A stretch of DNA of 64,000 nt from Variovorax sp. PAMC26660 (GCF_014302995.1 NZ_CP060295.1:6005501-6069500); one strand, 5' to 3'. Positions 36,291 to 44,625 are shown, counted from the first letter of the stretch. The notes: generated from the sequence alone by a model not told the origin. Program-made: numbers and translations.

Positions 36291-36634
36291 AAGCCCTGCA
36301 TTCCCTCGCATTCGTGCTGCTCGCAGCATCGGCCGTTGCTGCCCAGGCCCAGATGTCGAAGGACGAAATGTCGTCCATGAAGACAGCGGCACCCGCTTCG
36401 CAGGCGGCCGGCATGCTGACCGACGCGGTCGTCCAGAAGATCGACATGGCGGGCGGCGTGATCGTGCTCAAGCACGGCGACATTCCGAACCTCGCCATGC
36501 CGCCCATGACCATGGGCTTCGATGTCGCCGACAGGAAGATGCTCGACCAGGTGAAGGCCGGCGACAAGGTCAAGTTCCATGTGGAGGTCATGAAGGGCAA
36601 GCCCACCGTGACGCACCTCGAAGCGGCCCGCTGA
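36287..36634 (+). CDS. cusF: CusF-like periplasmic copper protein (variant site)
   Basis: A 115-residue exported protein with a signal peptide ending AQAQM and one CusF beta-barrel domain. The metal site reads [17 protein letters not shown]. The His and the two Met of the MTM motif are kept, but the Trp that caps Cu(I) in CusF is Met here. CusF-family proteins hand Cu(I)/Ag(I) to the CusB/CusA pump. It overlaps cusA by 4 bp and closes the operon. The operon therefore has two CusF domains, one fused to CusB with Trp and this free one with Met. Confidence 0.92.
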   Translation: MKALHSLAFVLLAASAVAAQAQMSKDEMSSMKTAAPASQAAGMLTDAVVQKIDMAGGVIVLKHGDIPNLAMPPMTMGFDVADRKMLDQVKAGDKVKFHVEVMKGKPTVTHLEAAR

Positions 36635-36636
36635 GG

Positions 36637-36660
36637 GCCCGGCGGGGCTCATGGCCGGGC
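36637..36660 (+). terminator. GC-rich hairpin after cus operon
   Basis: GCCCGGC (36637-36643) and GCCGGGC (36654-36660) form a perfect 7 bp stem with a 10 nt loop starting 2 bp after the cusF stop. It is followed by a mixed sequence with short T pairs rather than a T-run, so it is a possible but not canonical terminator. Confidence 0.45.
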
Positions 36661-36758
36661 AAGCTTCTTGCAGCTTTGGCGCTACCGCCCGGGCAACCCC
36701 CATGGCAGGAAGCGCCAGCCGGCAGTAAATTTCCCCACTTTGGCCCTTGGGAGTGTTC

Positions 36759-37772
36759 GTGGACGCATGGTCGAGCCAGCAGCTTTTTCCTCTGTACGGA
36801 CGCGAGGTCTTCCGCTCGCGCAAGGCGGACGAGACGCATGCGCTGGTTGCCCATGAGCTGAAGGCGCACCGCAGCGTCTGGGGGCGCGGCAAGGTCGATT
36901 CGATCTTCTGCCGCGCCGAGTTGGGCGCACTGTCCTTGTGCATCCTGCGCTATGGCTGCGATGTCGACATCGAGCCCGATGCGCTGGGCAATTTCGTGCT
37001 GGTCCAGATGCCCTTGCGGGGCCACGCCGAAATCCACGCGGGCGGCGAGACGCTGCATATCCATCCCGGGCAGGGCGCGGTGGTGTCCGCGCACAAGCCC
37101 GTGCGGCTGCGCTGGCATGCGGACTGCGAACAGCTCATGCTGAAGATCGAACTCAGCCGCCTGCAGGAAGTGGCGCGCCGCGCCTTTGCAGCGCGCCATG
37201 CGGACGAGATCGGCGAGATCGACTTCGAGATGCCGCTGCGGCTCGACGACGCCGCCGGCACGCAGTGGTGCCGCATGGTGGCCAACCTGGCGTCGTTGCT
37301 GCCATCTAACGGCAGCACACCGTACGATCCGCGGTGGCTCGCGCACTGCGAAGACAACCTCATGCTTTACCTGTTGTGCCACCGGCCCAACTCGGTGCGA
37401 AGGCAGCACGATGCCCTGCGGCTCGGATCGGAGGCGACCAGCCTGCGGCAGTTGCGGCGGGCAGAGGAATTCATGCGCAGCCGGCTCGAAGCCCCGCTGT
37501 CGCTGGAAGAGGTGGCGGATGCTGCCGGGGTGACCCGGCGCATGCTGGCGCTGCTGTTCAGGCGCCACCGCGATCTTTCGCCAATGGAAGTGCTGCGCAA
37601 CATGCGGCTCGATGCCGCGCACGAACAATTGGCACGACACGACGGCGCGAGCGTGACGCAGATCGCGTTCAACTGCGGCTTCTCGCACCTGAGCCGTTTT
37701 GCCGCCTGTTACCGCGAGCGCTTCGGCCAGCTCCCGCGCGACACCTCGCGGGAGCCTGCCTCAAGACACTGA
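36759..37772 (+). CDS. AraC-family transcriptional regulator
   Basis: A 337-residue regulator. The N-terminal 200 residues look like an AraC-binding-like ligand domain (VLVQMPLRGHAEIHAGG, GQGAVVSAHKPVRLRW), as in regulators of aromatic and amine catabolism. The C-terminal 100 residues hold the two helix-turn-helix motifs (LSLEEVADAAGVTRRMLALLF and ASVTQIAFNCGFSHLSRFAA). GTG 36759 is preferred as start because GGGAG lies 5 nt before it; TTG 36747 is possible. It stands beside the aromatic catabolic genes and probably controls the operon starting at 39162 and/or the binding-protein gene. Its stop abuts the stop of the convergent neighbour with no gap. Confidence 0.9.
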   Translation: MDAWSSQQLFPLYGREVFRSRKADETHALVAHELKAHRSVWGRGKVDSIFCRAELGALSLCILRYGCDVDIEPDALGNFVLVQMPLRGHAEIHAGGETLHIHPGQGAVVSAHKPVRLRWHADCEQLMLKIELSRLQEVARRAFAARHADEIGEIDFEMPLRLDDAAGTQWCRMVANLASLLPSNGSTPYDPRWLAHCEDNLMLYLLCHRPNSVRRQHDALRLGSEATSLRQLRRAEEFMRSRLEAPLSLEEVADAAGVTRRMLALLFRRHRDLSPMEVLRNMRLDAAHEQLARHDGASVTQIAFNCGFSHLSRFAACYRERFGQLPRDTSREPASRH

Positions 37773-38972
37773 TCAGGACTTCATCGCGCACTTCACGGCC
37801 GAGCTGTCCTGGTAGTTCTGGAACACGGTGCCGATCACCTTGTTGGCAATGCGTCCGTTGGCATCTCTGGCGATCACGCGCAGGTAGTAGTTCTGGATGG
37901 GGAAGTTGTTGGGGCCGTAGCGGAAGTCGCCACGCACCGACCTGTAGTTCGCCGCCTTGATCGCCTTGAGCAGCGCGGGTTTGTCGGCCACCTTGCCGCC
38001 AATGTCGCGCACGGCCGCATCCATGGCCATCAGCACGTCGTAGGCCTGGCCGGCATAGAACGACGGGTTGCGCCCGTTGTTCTGCTGGCGGAACGCGGCC
38101 ACGAAGCGCTGGTTGGCGGGGTTGTCGAGGTCGAACGACCAGTGCGCGGTGTTGAAGAGCCCGAGCATCGGCTCGCCCACGGCGGGAATCATGTCTTCGT
38201 CGGCCGAGAACGCGGTCGAGATCAGTGCCACGTCCTTCGACAGCCCCGCGGCGACGAACTGCTTGATGAAGCTCACGCCCATCGCGCCGGGCAGGAAGAA
38301 GTACAGCGCCTCGGGCTTCGACGCGCGGATCTGCGCCAGTTCCGCCGAGTAGTCGAGCTGCCCCAGCTTGGTGTAAAGCTCATCGCCCACCGTGCCCTTG
38401 AAGGTGTGCTTGAACCCGTTGATGGCGTCCTTGCCGCCGGGGTAGCTGGGCGCGATCATCGCGACCTTCTTGAACCCCTTGTCGGAGGCGAACTTGCCGG
38501 CCGATTCGTAGTACGCGTCGTTGGGGTACGACGCGCCGAAGAAGTACGGGTTGCAGCGCGCGCCCGAATAGTCGCTCGGCCCGGCGTTGCTCGACAGATA
38601 AGGCACCTTGGCGGCGAAGAGCGGTGGCCCCACGGCGAGCGCGACGGATGAACCCACAGGGCCGGTGAACAGGTCGATCTTGTCGCGCAACAGCATGCGA
38701 TCCACCACCTGCCTGGCCGTCTCGGGGTTGCCGGCGGTGTCGGCCTCGACGAACTCGACCGGCACGCCGCCGAGCTTGCCGTCGAGCTGCTTCATCGCGA
38801 CGGCGAAGCCGGCCTTGGCCTCTGCGCCACCGACCGCGAACGGGCCTGAAAGATCCATCGCGAGACCGACCTTGACGGCCGGTGCCTGTGCCTGTGCCTG
38901 CGATAGCGACGGCGATGCGCCGGTGACGACGGCGATGGCCAACAAGGCCGTTCTGATGCTTGCCTGCGACAT
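37773..38972 (-). CDS. Periplasmic substrate-binding protein (branched-chain amino acid type)
   Basis: 399 residues with a signal peptide (core LLAIAVVTGA, cleavage near SQAQA) and the two-lobed type I periplasmic-binding fold of Leu/Ile/Val-type ABC uptake systems (VKVGLAMDLSGPFAVGG at the start of lobe one). Members also bind aromatic acids. An AGAGGAG-type ribosome site precedes ATG 38972. No permease or ATPase gene is in the window, so it is an orphan that must borrow a transporter or act as a sensor. It is divergent from the Rieske operon, sharing a 189 bp control region, which suggests it captures that pathway's substrate. Confidence 0.88.
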   Translation of the reverse strand: MSQASIRTALLAIAVVTGASPSLSQAQAQAPAVKVGLAMDLSGPFAVGGAEAKAGFAVAMKQLDGKLGGVPVEFVEADTAGNPETARQVVDRMLLRDKIDLFTGPVGSSVALAVGPPLFAAKVPYLSSNAGPSDYSGARCNPYFFGASYPNDAYYESAGKFASDKGFKKVAMIAPSYPGGKDAINGFKHTFKGTVGDELYTKLGQLDYSAELAQIRASKPEALYFFLPGAMGVSFIKQFVAAGLSKDVALISTAFSADEDMIPAVGEPMLGLFNTAHWSFDLDNPANQRFVAAFRQQNNGRNPSFYAGQAYDVLMAMDAAVRDIGGKVADKPALLKAIKAANYRSVRGDFRYGPNNFPIQNYYLRVIARDANGRIANKVIGTVFQNYQDSSAVKCAMKS

Positions 38973-39040
38973 GAAAAATCTCCTCTCGGGGTGATTCGGG
39001 TGACGTGGGGGGATGCGAAGCGCGGGTCGGAGTCTGCGTG

Positions 39041-39055
39041 CCGCCGTGACGGCGG
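39041..39055. promoter_or_regulatory. 15 bp palindrome, candidate operator
   Basis: CCGCCGT-G-ACGGCGG is a perfect palindrome with 7 bp arms and one central base, in the divergent region between the binding-protein gene and the catabolic operon. It is compact enough for a dimeric regulator site. It could also be a simple GC-rich hairpin. Confidence 0.4.
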
Positions 39056-39068
39056 GCTATCCGTTTCT

Positions 39069-39087
39069 TGCAGCGTGGGTGGCTGCA
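39069..39087. promoter_or_regulatory. Inverted repeat TGCAGC-N7-GCTGCA
   Basis: Perfect 6 bp arms at 39069-39074 and 39082-39087 with a 7 bp spacer, about 75-90 bp before the first catabolic gene. It is placed like an activator site near a -35 box. AraC-type regulators usually prefer direct repeats, so another regulator is possible. Confidence 0.35.
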
Positions 39088-39104
39088 CGAAATGGACAGA
39101 CAGC

Positions 39105-39120
39105 GGGCAGGGCGCTGCCC
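39105..39120 (+). promoter_or_regulatory. Leader hairpin of the catabolic operon
   Basis: GGGCAG (39105-39110) and CTGCCC (39115-39120) with a GGCG loop form a stable small hairpin 42 bp before the dienelactone hydrolase ATG. If it is transcribed it could shape the leader; otherwise it is an operator half. No T-run follows, so termination is unlikely. Confidence 0.3.
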
Positions 39121-39161
39121 AGAATTGCCCGCAAACCCCATCACTTCGGAAGACACCCACG

Positions 39162-40421
39162 ATGAGTCAGTACATCGACATCCCGGCCGCCGACGGCCAG
39201 ACCTTTCGCGGCTACCTGGCATTGCCCGCCTCGGGGAAAGGCCCCGGCATCGTGCTGTGCCAGGAAATCTTCGGCATCAACGACTACGTGCGCGAGGTGG
39301 CCGATCTCTATGCCGAAGAGGGCTACGTGGTGCTGGCGCCCGACCTGTTCTGGCGGATGGAGCCGAATGTCGATCTGGGCTATTCGCCGGAAGACTGGCA
39401 ACGCGCATTCGGCTTCTTCCAGAAGTTCGACATCGAGGCGGGCATCTCGGACGTCACCGCCAGCGTGAAGGCATTGCGAGCGCACCCGGCCTGCACCGGC
39501 AAGGTCGGCGCACTGGGCTTTTGCCTGGGCGGCAAGCTGGCTTACATGGCGGCCGCGCATTCGGGCGTGGACGCCGCCGTGGGCTACTACGGCGTCGGCA
39601 TCGAGGCCGCCCTCGACCTGGTGCCGAAGATCGAATGCCCGATCGCGCTGCACTTTGCCGAACTCGACAAGTTCTGCCCGGCCGAGGCGCGCACCCAGGT
39701 GCTGGATGCCTTCGCCGGCAAGCAGGGCGCGCAGATGTATGTGTACCCCGGCGTGGACCATGCCTTCGCGCGCACCGGCGGCGAGCATTTCGACAAACCC
39801 TCCACGCTGATGGCGCACCAGCGCTCCATGGCGCTGTTCAAGGAAGCCATCGGGCCCGTCTACGACCTGTCGGCGCTCTGGGACAAGCACTGCGAGTACG
39901 AGTTCGCAATGCGCGACGTGGTCGCCACCATGGCTACGATGGTGAGCGAGCCCTACGTCAACCACATCCCGACCATGACCGGCGGTGTGGGTGCGAAGGA
40001 GCTGTCGCGCTTCTACAAGCACCACTTCATTCCGAGCACACCGCCGGACACGCGGCTCACGCCCATCTCGCGCACCGTCGGCGCGACGCAGATCGTCGAC
40101 GAGATGCTGTTCTGCTTCACCCACACGGTCGAGATCGACTGGATGCTGCCGGGCATCGCGCCCACGGGCAAAGCCGTGGAGATTCCGCTCGTGGCCATCG
40201 TGAAATTTCGCGGCGACAAGCTCTTTCACGAGCACATCTATTGGGACCAGGCCAGCGTGCTGGCGCAGATCGGCCTGCTCGACACCCAGGGCCTGCCCGT
40301 GGCGGGCGTGGAAACCGCGCGCAAGCTGGTGGACGAAACGCAACCGTCGAACACCCTGATGCCGCGCTGGTCGAAGTCGAACGGGCTGACCATCGCCGAC
40401 CCCGCGCTGCCGCTGGGATGA
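39162..40421 (+). CDS. Dienelactone hydrolase fused to NTF2-like domain
   Basis: 419 residues in two parts. Residues 1-235 are a dienelactone hydrolase: GIVLCQEIFGINDYVRE near the N terminus, the nucleophile Cys in GFCLGG (near 124) and GVDHAFAR with the active His. Residues 255-395 look like an NTF2/SnoaL-like domain (EYEFAMRDVVATMATMVSEPYVNHIPTMTGG..KELSRFYKHHF by pieces), a fold used for polyketide-type and carbonyl chemistry or as an accessory. DLH normally opens 4-carboxymethylenebutenolides from ring cleavage. The fusion is uncommon. Start ATG 39162 gives a normal DLH N terminus. The stop overlaps the reductase start (ATGA). Confidence 0.85.
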   Translation: MSQYIDIPAADGQTFRGYLALPASGKGPGIVLCQEIFGINDYVREVADLYAEEGYVVLAPDLFWRMEPNVDLGYSPEDWQRAFGFFQKFDIEAGISDVTASVKALRAHPACTGKVGALGFCLGGKLAYMAAAHSGVDAAVGYYGVGIEAALDLVPKIECPIALHFAELDKFCPAEARTQVLDAFAGKQGAQMYVYPGVDHAFARTGGEHFDKPSTLMAHQRSMALFKEAIGPVYDLSALWDKHCEYEFAMRDVVATMATMVSEPYVNHIPTMTGGVGAKELSRFYKHHFIPSTPPDTRLTPISRTVGATQIVDEMLFCFTHTVEIDWMLPGIAPTGKAVEIPLVAIVKFRGDKLFHEHIYWDQASVLAQIGLLDTQGLPVAGVETARKLVDETQPSNTLMPRWSKSNGLTIADPALPLG

Positions 40422-41383
40422 AAGACGCCGACGCCATGCTGGAACTCGTGGTGGCGGCCGTGAGGCCGCTCACGCCGGCCATCAAGTCCTTTGTGCTGAG
40501 CGATGCGCGAGGCGGCGCATTGCCGCCGTTTGCGCCGGGCGCACACCTGGGCGTGCAGGTGGTCCAGCCCAATGGGCGCATCGGGCAGCGTGCGTATTCG
40601 CTGGTGGCGCCGCATGCCGGCGAAGACTGCTACGAGATCGCCGTGCTCCACGAGCCGCAAGGCGCGGGCGGCTCCGCCTGGATGCACGGCCTTGCGCAAG
40701 GCGCCATCCTTGCCACGCATCCGCCGCGCAACGACTTCGCACTGCATAAAGGGAGCGCGCCGCCGTTGCTGATCGCCGGTGGCATCGGCATCACGCCGCT
40801 GCTTTGCATGGCGAGGTCGCTGGCGGCCGAAGGGTTGTCCTTCGACTTTCACTACGCCACCCGCAGCGAAGAGGCCACGGCCTATCTGCATGAAGTGCGT
40901 TCGCTGGGCGGCACGGTGGTTCACGACGGTGGCGACCCGTCGCGCGGCCTTGACCTGCGCGCGGTGCTGACCGGGCCGCAAGCCGGGCGCCATCTGCATG
41001 TCTGCGGCCCCCGGGGCATGGTGCAGGCCGTGGTGGACACCGCCCGAGCGCTCGGATGGCCCGACGACCACGTGCACTGCGAACTCTTTGCCGGCGCCCT
41101 CGAACAGACGGGCGACACGGCCTTCGAGGTGCGCACCCTGCGTTCGGGCAAGACACTGACCGTTTCACCCCGCCAGAGCCTGCTCGACGTGCTCATCGCC
41201 GCCGGCTTGGACCCCTTGTACGACTGCCGCCAGGGCGACTGCGGCGTGTGCGCCGTCGATGTGGTCGAGGGCATTCCCGATCACCGCGACCACAACCTCA
41301 GCGCACGCGAGAAGGCCGAGGGCCGAACCATGTGCACCTGCGTGTCCCGCGCGAAGACGCCGCACCTGGTGCTCGACATCTGA
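40418..41383 (+). CDS. Dioxygenase reductase (phthalate-dioxygenase-reductase type)
   Basis: Passes electrons from NAD(P)H to the Rieske oxygenase. The 321-residue protein has an N-terminal flavin-binding barrel (QRAYSLVAPH), an NAD-binding domain (LLIAGGIGITPLLCMARSL, HVCGPRGMVQAV) and a C-terminal plant-type 2Fe-2S domain with Cys residues in DCRQGDCGVCAVD and TMCTC. This order, with the ferredoxin at the end, is that of PDR/VanB-type reductases, so no separate ferredoxin is needed. It overlaps the DLH stop by 4 bp and lies 23 bp before the alpha subunit. Confidence 0.93.
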   Translation: MKDADAMLELVVAAVRPLTPAIKSFVLSDARGGALPPFAPGAHLGVQVVQPNGRIGQRAYSLVAPHAGEDCYEIAVLHEPQGAGGSAWMHGLAQGAILATHPPRNDFALHKGSAPPLLIAGGIGITPLLCMARSLAAEGLSFDFHYATRSEEATAYLHEVRSLGGTVVHDGGDPSRGLDLRAVLTGPQAGRHLHVCGPRGMVQAVVDTARALGWPDDHVHCELFAGALEQTGDTAFEVRTLRSGKTLTVSPRQSLLDVLIAAGLDPLYDCRQGDCGVCAVDVVEGIPDHRDHNLSAREKAEGRTMCTCVSRAKTPHLVLDI

Positions 41384-41406
41384 CGAAGTTTCAGGAGACT
41401 CACCCC

Positions 41407-42720
41407 ATGACGACAACGACCATCGACCTGCAGGCGCTCGTGCAGCCTGACCGCGTGCACAAGCGCGTCTACACCGACCCCGCCATCTTCGAGCTGGAAA
41501 TGGACCGCGTCTTCGGCCAGGCCTGGCTGTACGTCGGCCACAAAAGCCAGGTGCCCAACGTCGGCGACTACTTCACCACGCGCCTGGGCCGCGAGTCGGT
41601 GGTGATGGTGCGCCACACCGACGGCGAGGTGAATGTGCTGTACAACCGCTGCCCGCACAAGGGCGCCAAGATCGTGCCCGACGGCAGCGGCAGCGCCGGA
41701 AAATTCCTGCGTTGCCTGTACCACGGCTGGACCTTCAAGTGCGACGGCAGTCTGCTGTCGGTGCCCCTGCGCAGCGGCTATGAAGACACGGCGCTCGACC
41801 TCAAGAGCCCGGCGTATTCGGTGCGCAAGGTGGCGCGCGTGGCCAGCCACCGCGGCTTCGTGTTCGCGAGCCTGTCCGAGGACGGCCCCGAACTCAGCGA
41901 ATTCCTGGGTGGCGTGGCCACGTCGCTCGACAACTTCTGCGACCGTGCACCCGAGGGCGAAGTGGAGGTGGCAGGCGGCGTGCAGCGCGTGATCCAACGC
42001 AACAACTGGAAAATCTTCTTCGAGAACCTGCACGACACGATTCACGCGGTGGCCACGCACGAGTCGTCGTGGCGCGCGGCCAAGGAAGAGTACGAAGCCA
42101 TGCCGGCCGGCACGCCCAAGCCCTTCGAGGTGGTGATCGTCGACGGCAACGGCGAGCCGCTGGAGTTCTGGGCCAACCTGGAACTGAAGGGCTACGACCA
42201 TGGCCACGGCTTCATGGAAGGCATCTTCGTGCCGCCGACCGATCCGGTGAGCCTGGCCTACGTGGCCTCGCTCGAAGCCAGCCAGGGCGCGCAGCGTGCC
42301 GATGAAATCCTGCGCGTGAACCGGCACAACACCATCGTCTACCCGAGCTGTTCGCCGCACACCTCGTTCCAGCAGATCCGCGTGATCCGGCCCTTGTCGG
42401 TCGATCGCACGCTGGTGGAAATCTTCAGCTTCCGGCTGAAGGGCGCGCCAGAGGCAACCTTCCAGCGCACGCTCAAGTACACCAACATCGTCAATTCACC
42501 CTCGTCGAACGTGATGCCCGACGACCTGGAAGCCTACAATCGCGTGCAGGAAGGCCTGGCCTCCGACGGCGGCGACTGGGTCAGCATGCACCGGGCGGCC
42601 GGGCGCGACCAGCCTTTGCCTGGTGGGCGCGCCTCCAACGGCAACAGCGAAATGCCGGCGCGCAACATGTTCCGAACCTGGGCCGCGTACATGGGCGTGC
42701 AGGCCGGAGGTGCCGAATGA
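41407..42720 (+). CDS. Rieske oxygenase, alpha subunit
   Basis: Catalytic subunit of a ring-hydroxylating oxygenase, 437 residues. The Rieske cluster ligands are C82-x-H84 and C103-x2-H106. The mononuclear iron motif D210-x2-H213-x4-H218 sits in NLHDTIHAVATH, as in two-component dioxygenases, with the bridging Asp present. The ATG at 41407 gives a standard N terminus; a longer upstream frame is only readthrough of the preceding gene region. The beta-subunit gene overlaps by 4 bp. The substrate is probably an aromatic carboxylate or similar, judged from the company of reductase, DLH and SDR. It cannot be narrowed by sequence alone. Confidence 0.94.
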   Translation: MTTTTIDLQALVQPDRVHKRVYTDPAIFELEMDRVFGQAWLYVGHKSQVPNVGDYFTTRLGRESVVMVRHTDGEVNVLYNRCPHKGAKIVPDGSGSAGKFLRCLYHGWTFKCDGSLLSVPLRSGYEDTALDLKSPAYSVRKVARVASHRGFVFASLSEDGPELSEFLGGVATSLDNFCDRAPEGEVEVAGGVQRVIQRNNWKIFFENLHDTIHAVATHESSWRAAKEEYEAMPAGTPKPFEVVIVDGNGEPLEFWANLELKGYDHGHGFMEGIFVPPTDPVSLAYVASLEASQGAQRADEILRVNRHNTIVYPSCSPHTSFQQIRVIRPLSVDRTLVEIFSFRLKGAPEATFQRTLKYTNIVNSPSSNVMPDDLEAYNRVQEGLASDGGDWVSMHRAAGRDQPLPGGRASNGNSEMPARNMFRTWAAYMGVQAGGAE

Positions 42721-43202
42721 ACTTCAACGACTGGCAAGAGCAGCAGGAGATCACCCAGTTCCTGCACCACGAAGCACGCCTCCTGGACGAGCACCGCTGG
42801 GACGAATGGCAGCGGCTGTTCACGCCCGACGGGCTGTACTGGGTGCCGCTGGTGCACGGCCAGACCGACCACCTCAACCACGCCTCGCTGTTCTGCGAAG
42901 ACGCCTTGCTGCGCTCGATGCGGGCGCGGCGGCTCGAACAGGCCCGCGCCTATTCGCAACAGCCGCCCACGCGCACCGTGCATGTGCTGGGCAACATCTC
43001 GCTCGAATCACGCAGTGAAACAGGCGTTGTCGTGCGCTCGACCTTCCTGCTGCTCGAATGGCGCAAGACCGAGCAGCGCAGCTTCGGCGGCAGCGTGCTG
43101 CATACCTTGCAGCGCGAGGGCCGCGGTTTCCGCATCCAGATGAAGCGCGTCGACCTCATCAACTGCGACGCGGCGCACGAAGCCCTGCAGGTGTTCATGT
43201 GA
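42717..43202 (+). CDS. Ring-hydroxylating oxygenase, beta subunit
   Basis: A 161-residue NTF2-fold small subunit that holds the alpha3-beta3 oxygenase together. The N terminus EITQFLHHEARLLDEHRWDEWQRLF and the tryptophan-rich WVPLVHGQ are typical, and the C-terminal part (LHTLQREGRGFRIQMKRVDLINCDA) matches the family pattern. ATGA overlaps link it to alpha upstream, and its TGA overlaps the GTG start of the next gene. It has no catalytic metal of its own. Confidence 0.93.
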   Translation: MNFNDWQEQQEITQFLHHEARLLDEHRWDEWQRLFTPDGLYWVPLVHGQTDHLNHASLFCEDALLRSMRARRLEQARAYSQQPPTRTVHVLGNISLESRSETGVVVRSTFLLLEWRKTEQRSFGGSVLHTLQREGRGFRIQMKRVDLINCDAAHEALQVFM

Positions 43203-43792
43203 CCGCCGCGCTGCTGGCCATGCACTACCAGAACGACGTGCTGCACGTCGACGGCAAGGTGCGGGTGGGGGTGGCGGCCGATGATCCCGCGCGCCCCCGG
43301 CTGATCGCATCGGCCGCGCGCCTGATCGCCGGGGCGCGGGCGAACGGCGTGCCCGTGATCTTCGTGCGCATCGCCTTTGCGCCGGGCTACGCGGACTGCC
43401 TGCGCAACTGCACGTTGTTCCGGCGCGTGGCGGAAACGGGCGCGGTGCTCGACGGGAAGTGGGGCGCGGAGTTCTATGACGAATTGGCACCGCTGCCGGG
43501 CGAGGCCGTCATCACCCACAAGCGGAACAACCCGTTCTGGGCCAGCGGTCTCGAAGAGGCCGTGCGGCGCACCGGCGCCTCGCGGCTCTACGTGGCAGGC
43601 ATTGCGACCAATCATGTGGTCGAGCACGGCGCGCGCCACGCCAGCGACCTGGGCTTCGAGGTGGCGGTCGTGGCCGATGCCTGCAGCACCGCGCAGGCAC
43701 ACCTGCACGCGGCCAGCCTGGAAACGCTGGCCATGCTCGCGGATGTGATGAATGTCGACAGCGCGATCGCGCAGATGGAGGCCATGCCATGA
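43199..43792 (+). CDS. Isochorismatase-like hydrolase lacking catalytic residues
   Basis: A 197-residue member of the isochorismatase/cysteine hydrolase superfamily. The fold motifs are present (AMHYQND near residue 8, THKRNNPFWASGL with the Lys near 105, GIATNHVVEH near 134). However, the catalytic Asp position in the first motif is His9 and the catalytic Cys position in the third is Val140; only the Lys region is normal. It is thus either inactive, binding a pathway intermediate, or works by different chemistry. It starts at GTG 43199, overlapping the beta-subunit stop (GTGA), and overlaps the SDR by 4 bp, so it is clearly part of the catabolic operon. Confidence 0.85.
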   Translation: MTAALLAMHYQNDVLHVDGKVRVGVAADDPARPRLIASAARLIAGARANGVPVIFVRIAFAPGYADCLRNCTLFRRVAETGAVLDGKWGAEFYDELAPLPGEAVITHKRNNPFWASGLEEAVRRTGASRLYVAGIATNHVVEHGARHASDLGFEVAVVADACSTAQAHLHAASLETLAMLADVMNVDSAIAQMEAMP

Positions 43793-44571
43793 GCTTCGAG
43801 GGAAAAGTCGCGATCGTCACCGGCGCGGCCGCAATGCTCGGCAGCGCCATCGTGCGGGCCTTCGTACAGGCCGGCGCGCAGGTGCTCGCGGTGGACATCG
43901 ATACTGCGCGCGGCGAAGCGTTGCAGGCCGAACTGGGGCCGCTGTGCCGCTTCGTGAACTGCGACATCGCATCGGACACGGCGCTCGATGCACTGGTGGC
44001 CGACGCGCTCGCCAGCACGGGCCGCATCGACTTCCTGGTCAACAACGCGGTCGTCTACGGCGACAAGGGGCTGGAGGCTTCGCGCGGCGAATGGCTGCAC
44101 GCGCTCGACGTCAACCTGGTTTCCGGTGCGATGCTGGTGCAGAAGACCGCCGACGCGCTGGCGGCGCAGGGTGGGGCGATCGTGAACATGGGCAGCGTCG
44201 GCGGCAAGTTCGGCGCGGCGCGCCGGGCGCTGTATCCCGCGGCCAAGGCAGCGATCCTGCAGCTCACGCGCAACCAGGCGGTGAGCCTTGCGCCCCGTCG
44301 CGTGCGGGTGAATTCGGTGTCGCCCGGCTGGACGTGGTCGGACGCGCTGTCCCGCATGTCCGGCGGCGACCGGGCGCATGCGGACCGCGTCGCGGCGCCG
44401 ATGCACCCGCTGGGTCGCGCGGGAGACGGCGACGACGTGGCGCAGGTGGTGATGTTCCTGTGCTCGGACGCGGCGCGCTTCGTGACGGGCGCGGACATTC
44501 CGGTCGATGGCGGGTTCTCGATGCTGGGGCCGGACCAGGGGCGGTCGGCCGGGGACTGGTTCAACACCTGA
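43789..44571 (+). CDS. Short-chain dehydrogenase, likely dihydrodiol dehydrogenase
   Basis: A 260-residue classical SDR: TGAAAMLGSAI (nucleotide site), NNAVVYGD, catalytic GSVGG and YPAAKAAIL (Tyr-x3-Lys), then SPGWTWSDAL. In operons with Rieske dioxygenases this gene usually rearomatises the cis-dihydrodiol with NAD+. The Asn-Asn-Ala motif and full length suggest an active enzyme. Last gene of the operon; its convergent neighbour begins 54 bp beyond its stop. Confidence 0.9.
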   Translation: MSFEGKVAIVTGAAAMLGSAIVRAFVQAGAQVLAVDIDTARGEALQAELGPLCRFVNCDIASDTALDALVADALASTGRIDFLVNNAVVYGDKGLEASRGEWLHALDVNLVSGAMLVQKTADALAAQGGAIVNMGSVGGKFGAARRALYPAAKAAILQLTRNQAVSLAPRRVRVNSVSPGWTWSDALSRMSGGDRAHADRVAAPMHPLGRAGDGDDVAQVVMFLCSDAARFVTGADIPVDGGFSMLGPDQGRSAGDWFNT

Positions 44572-44625
44572 CCTGGGGGCGGCGAAGGGCGAGCCCGACG
44601 CAGCCTCCAGGGAACCGCTGCCGAC

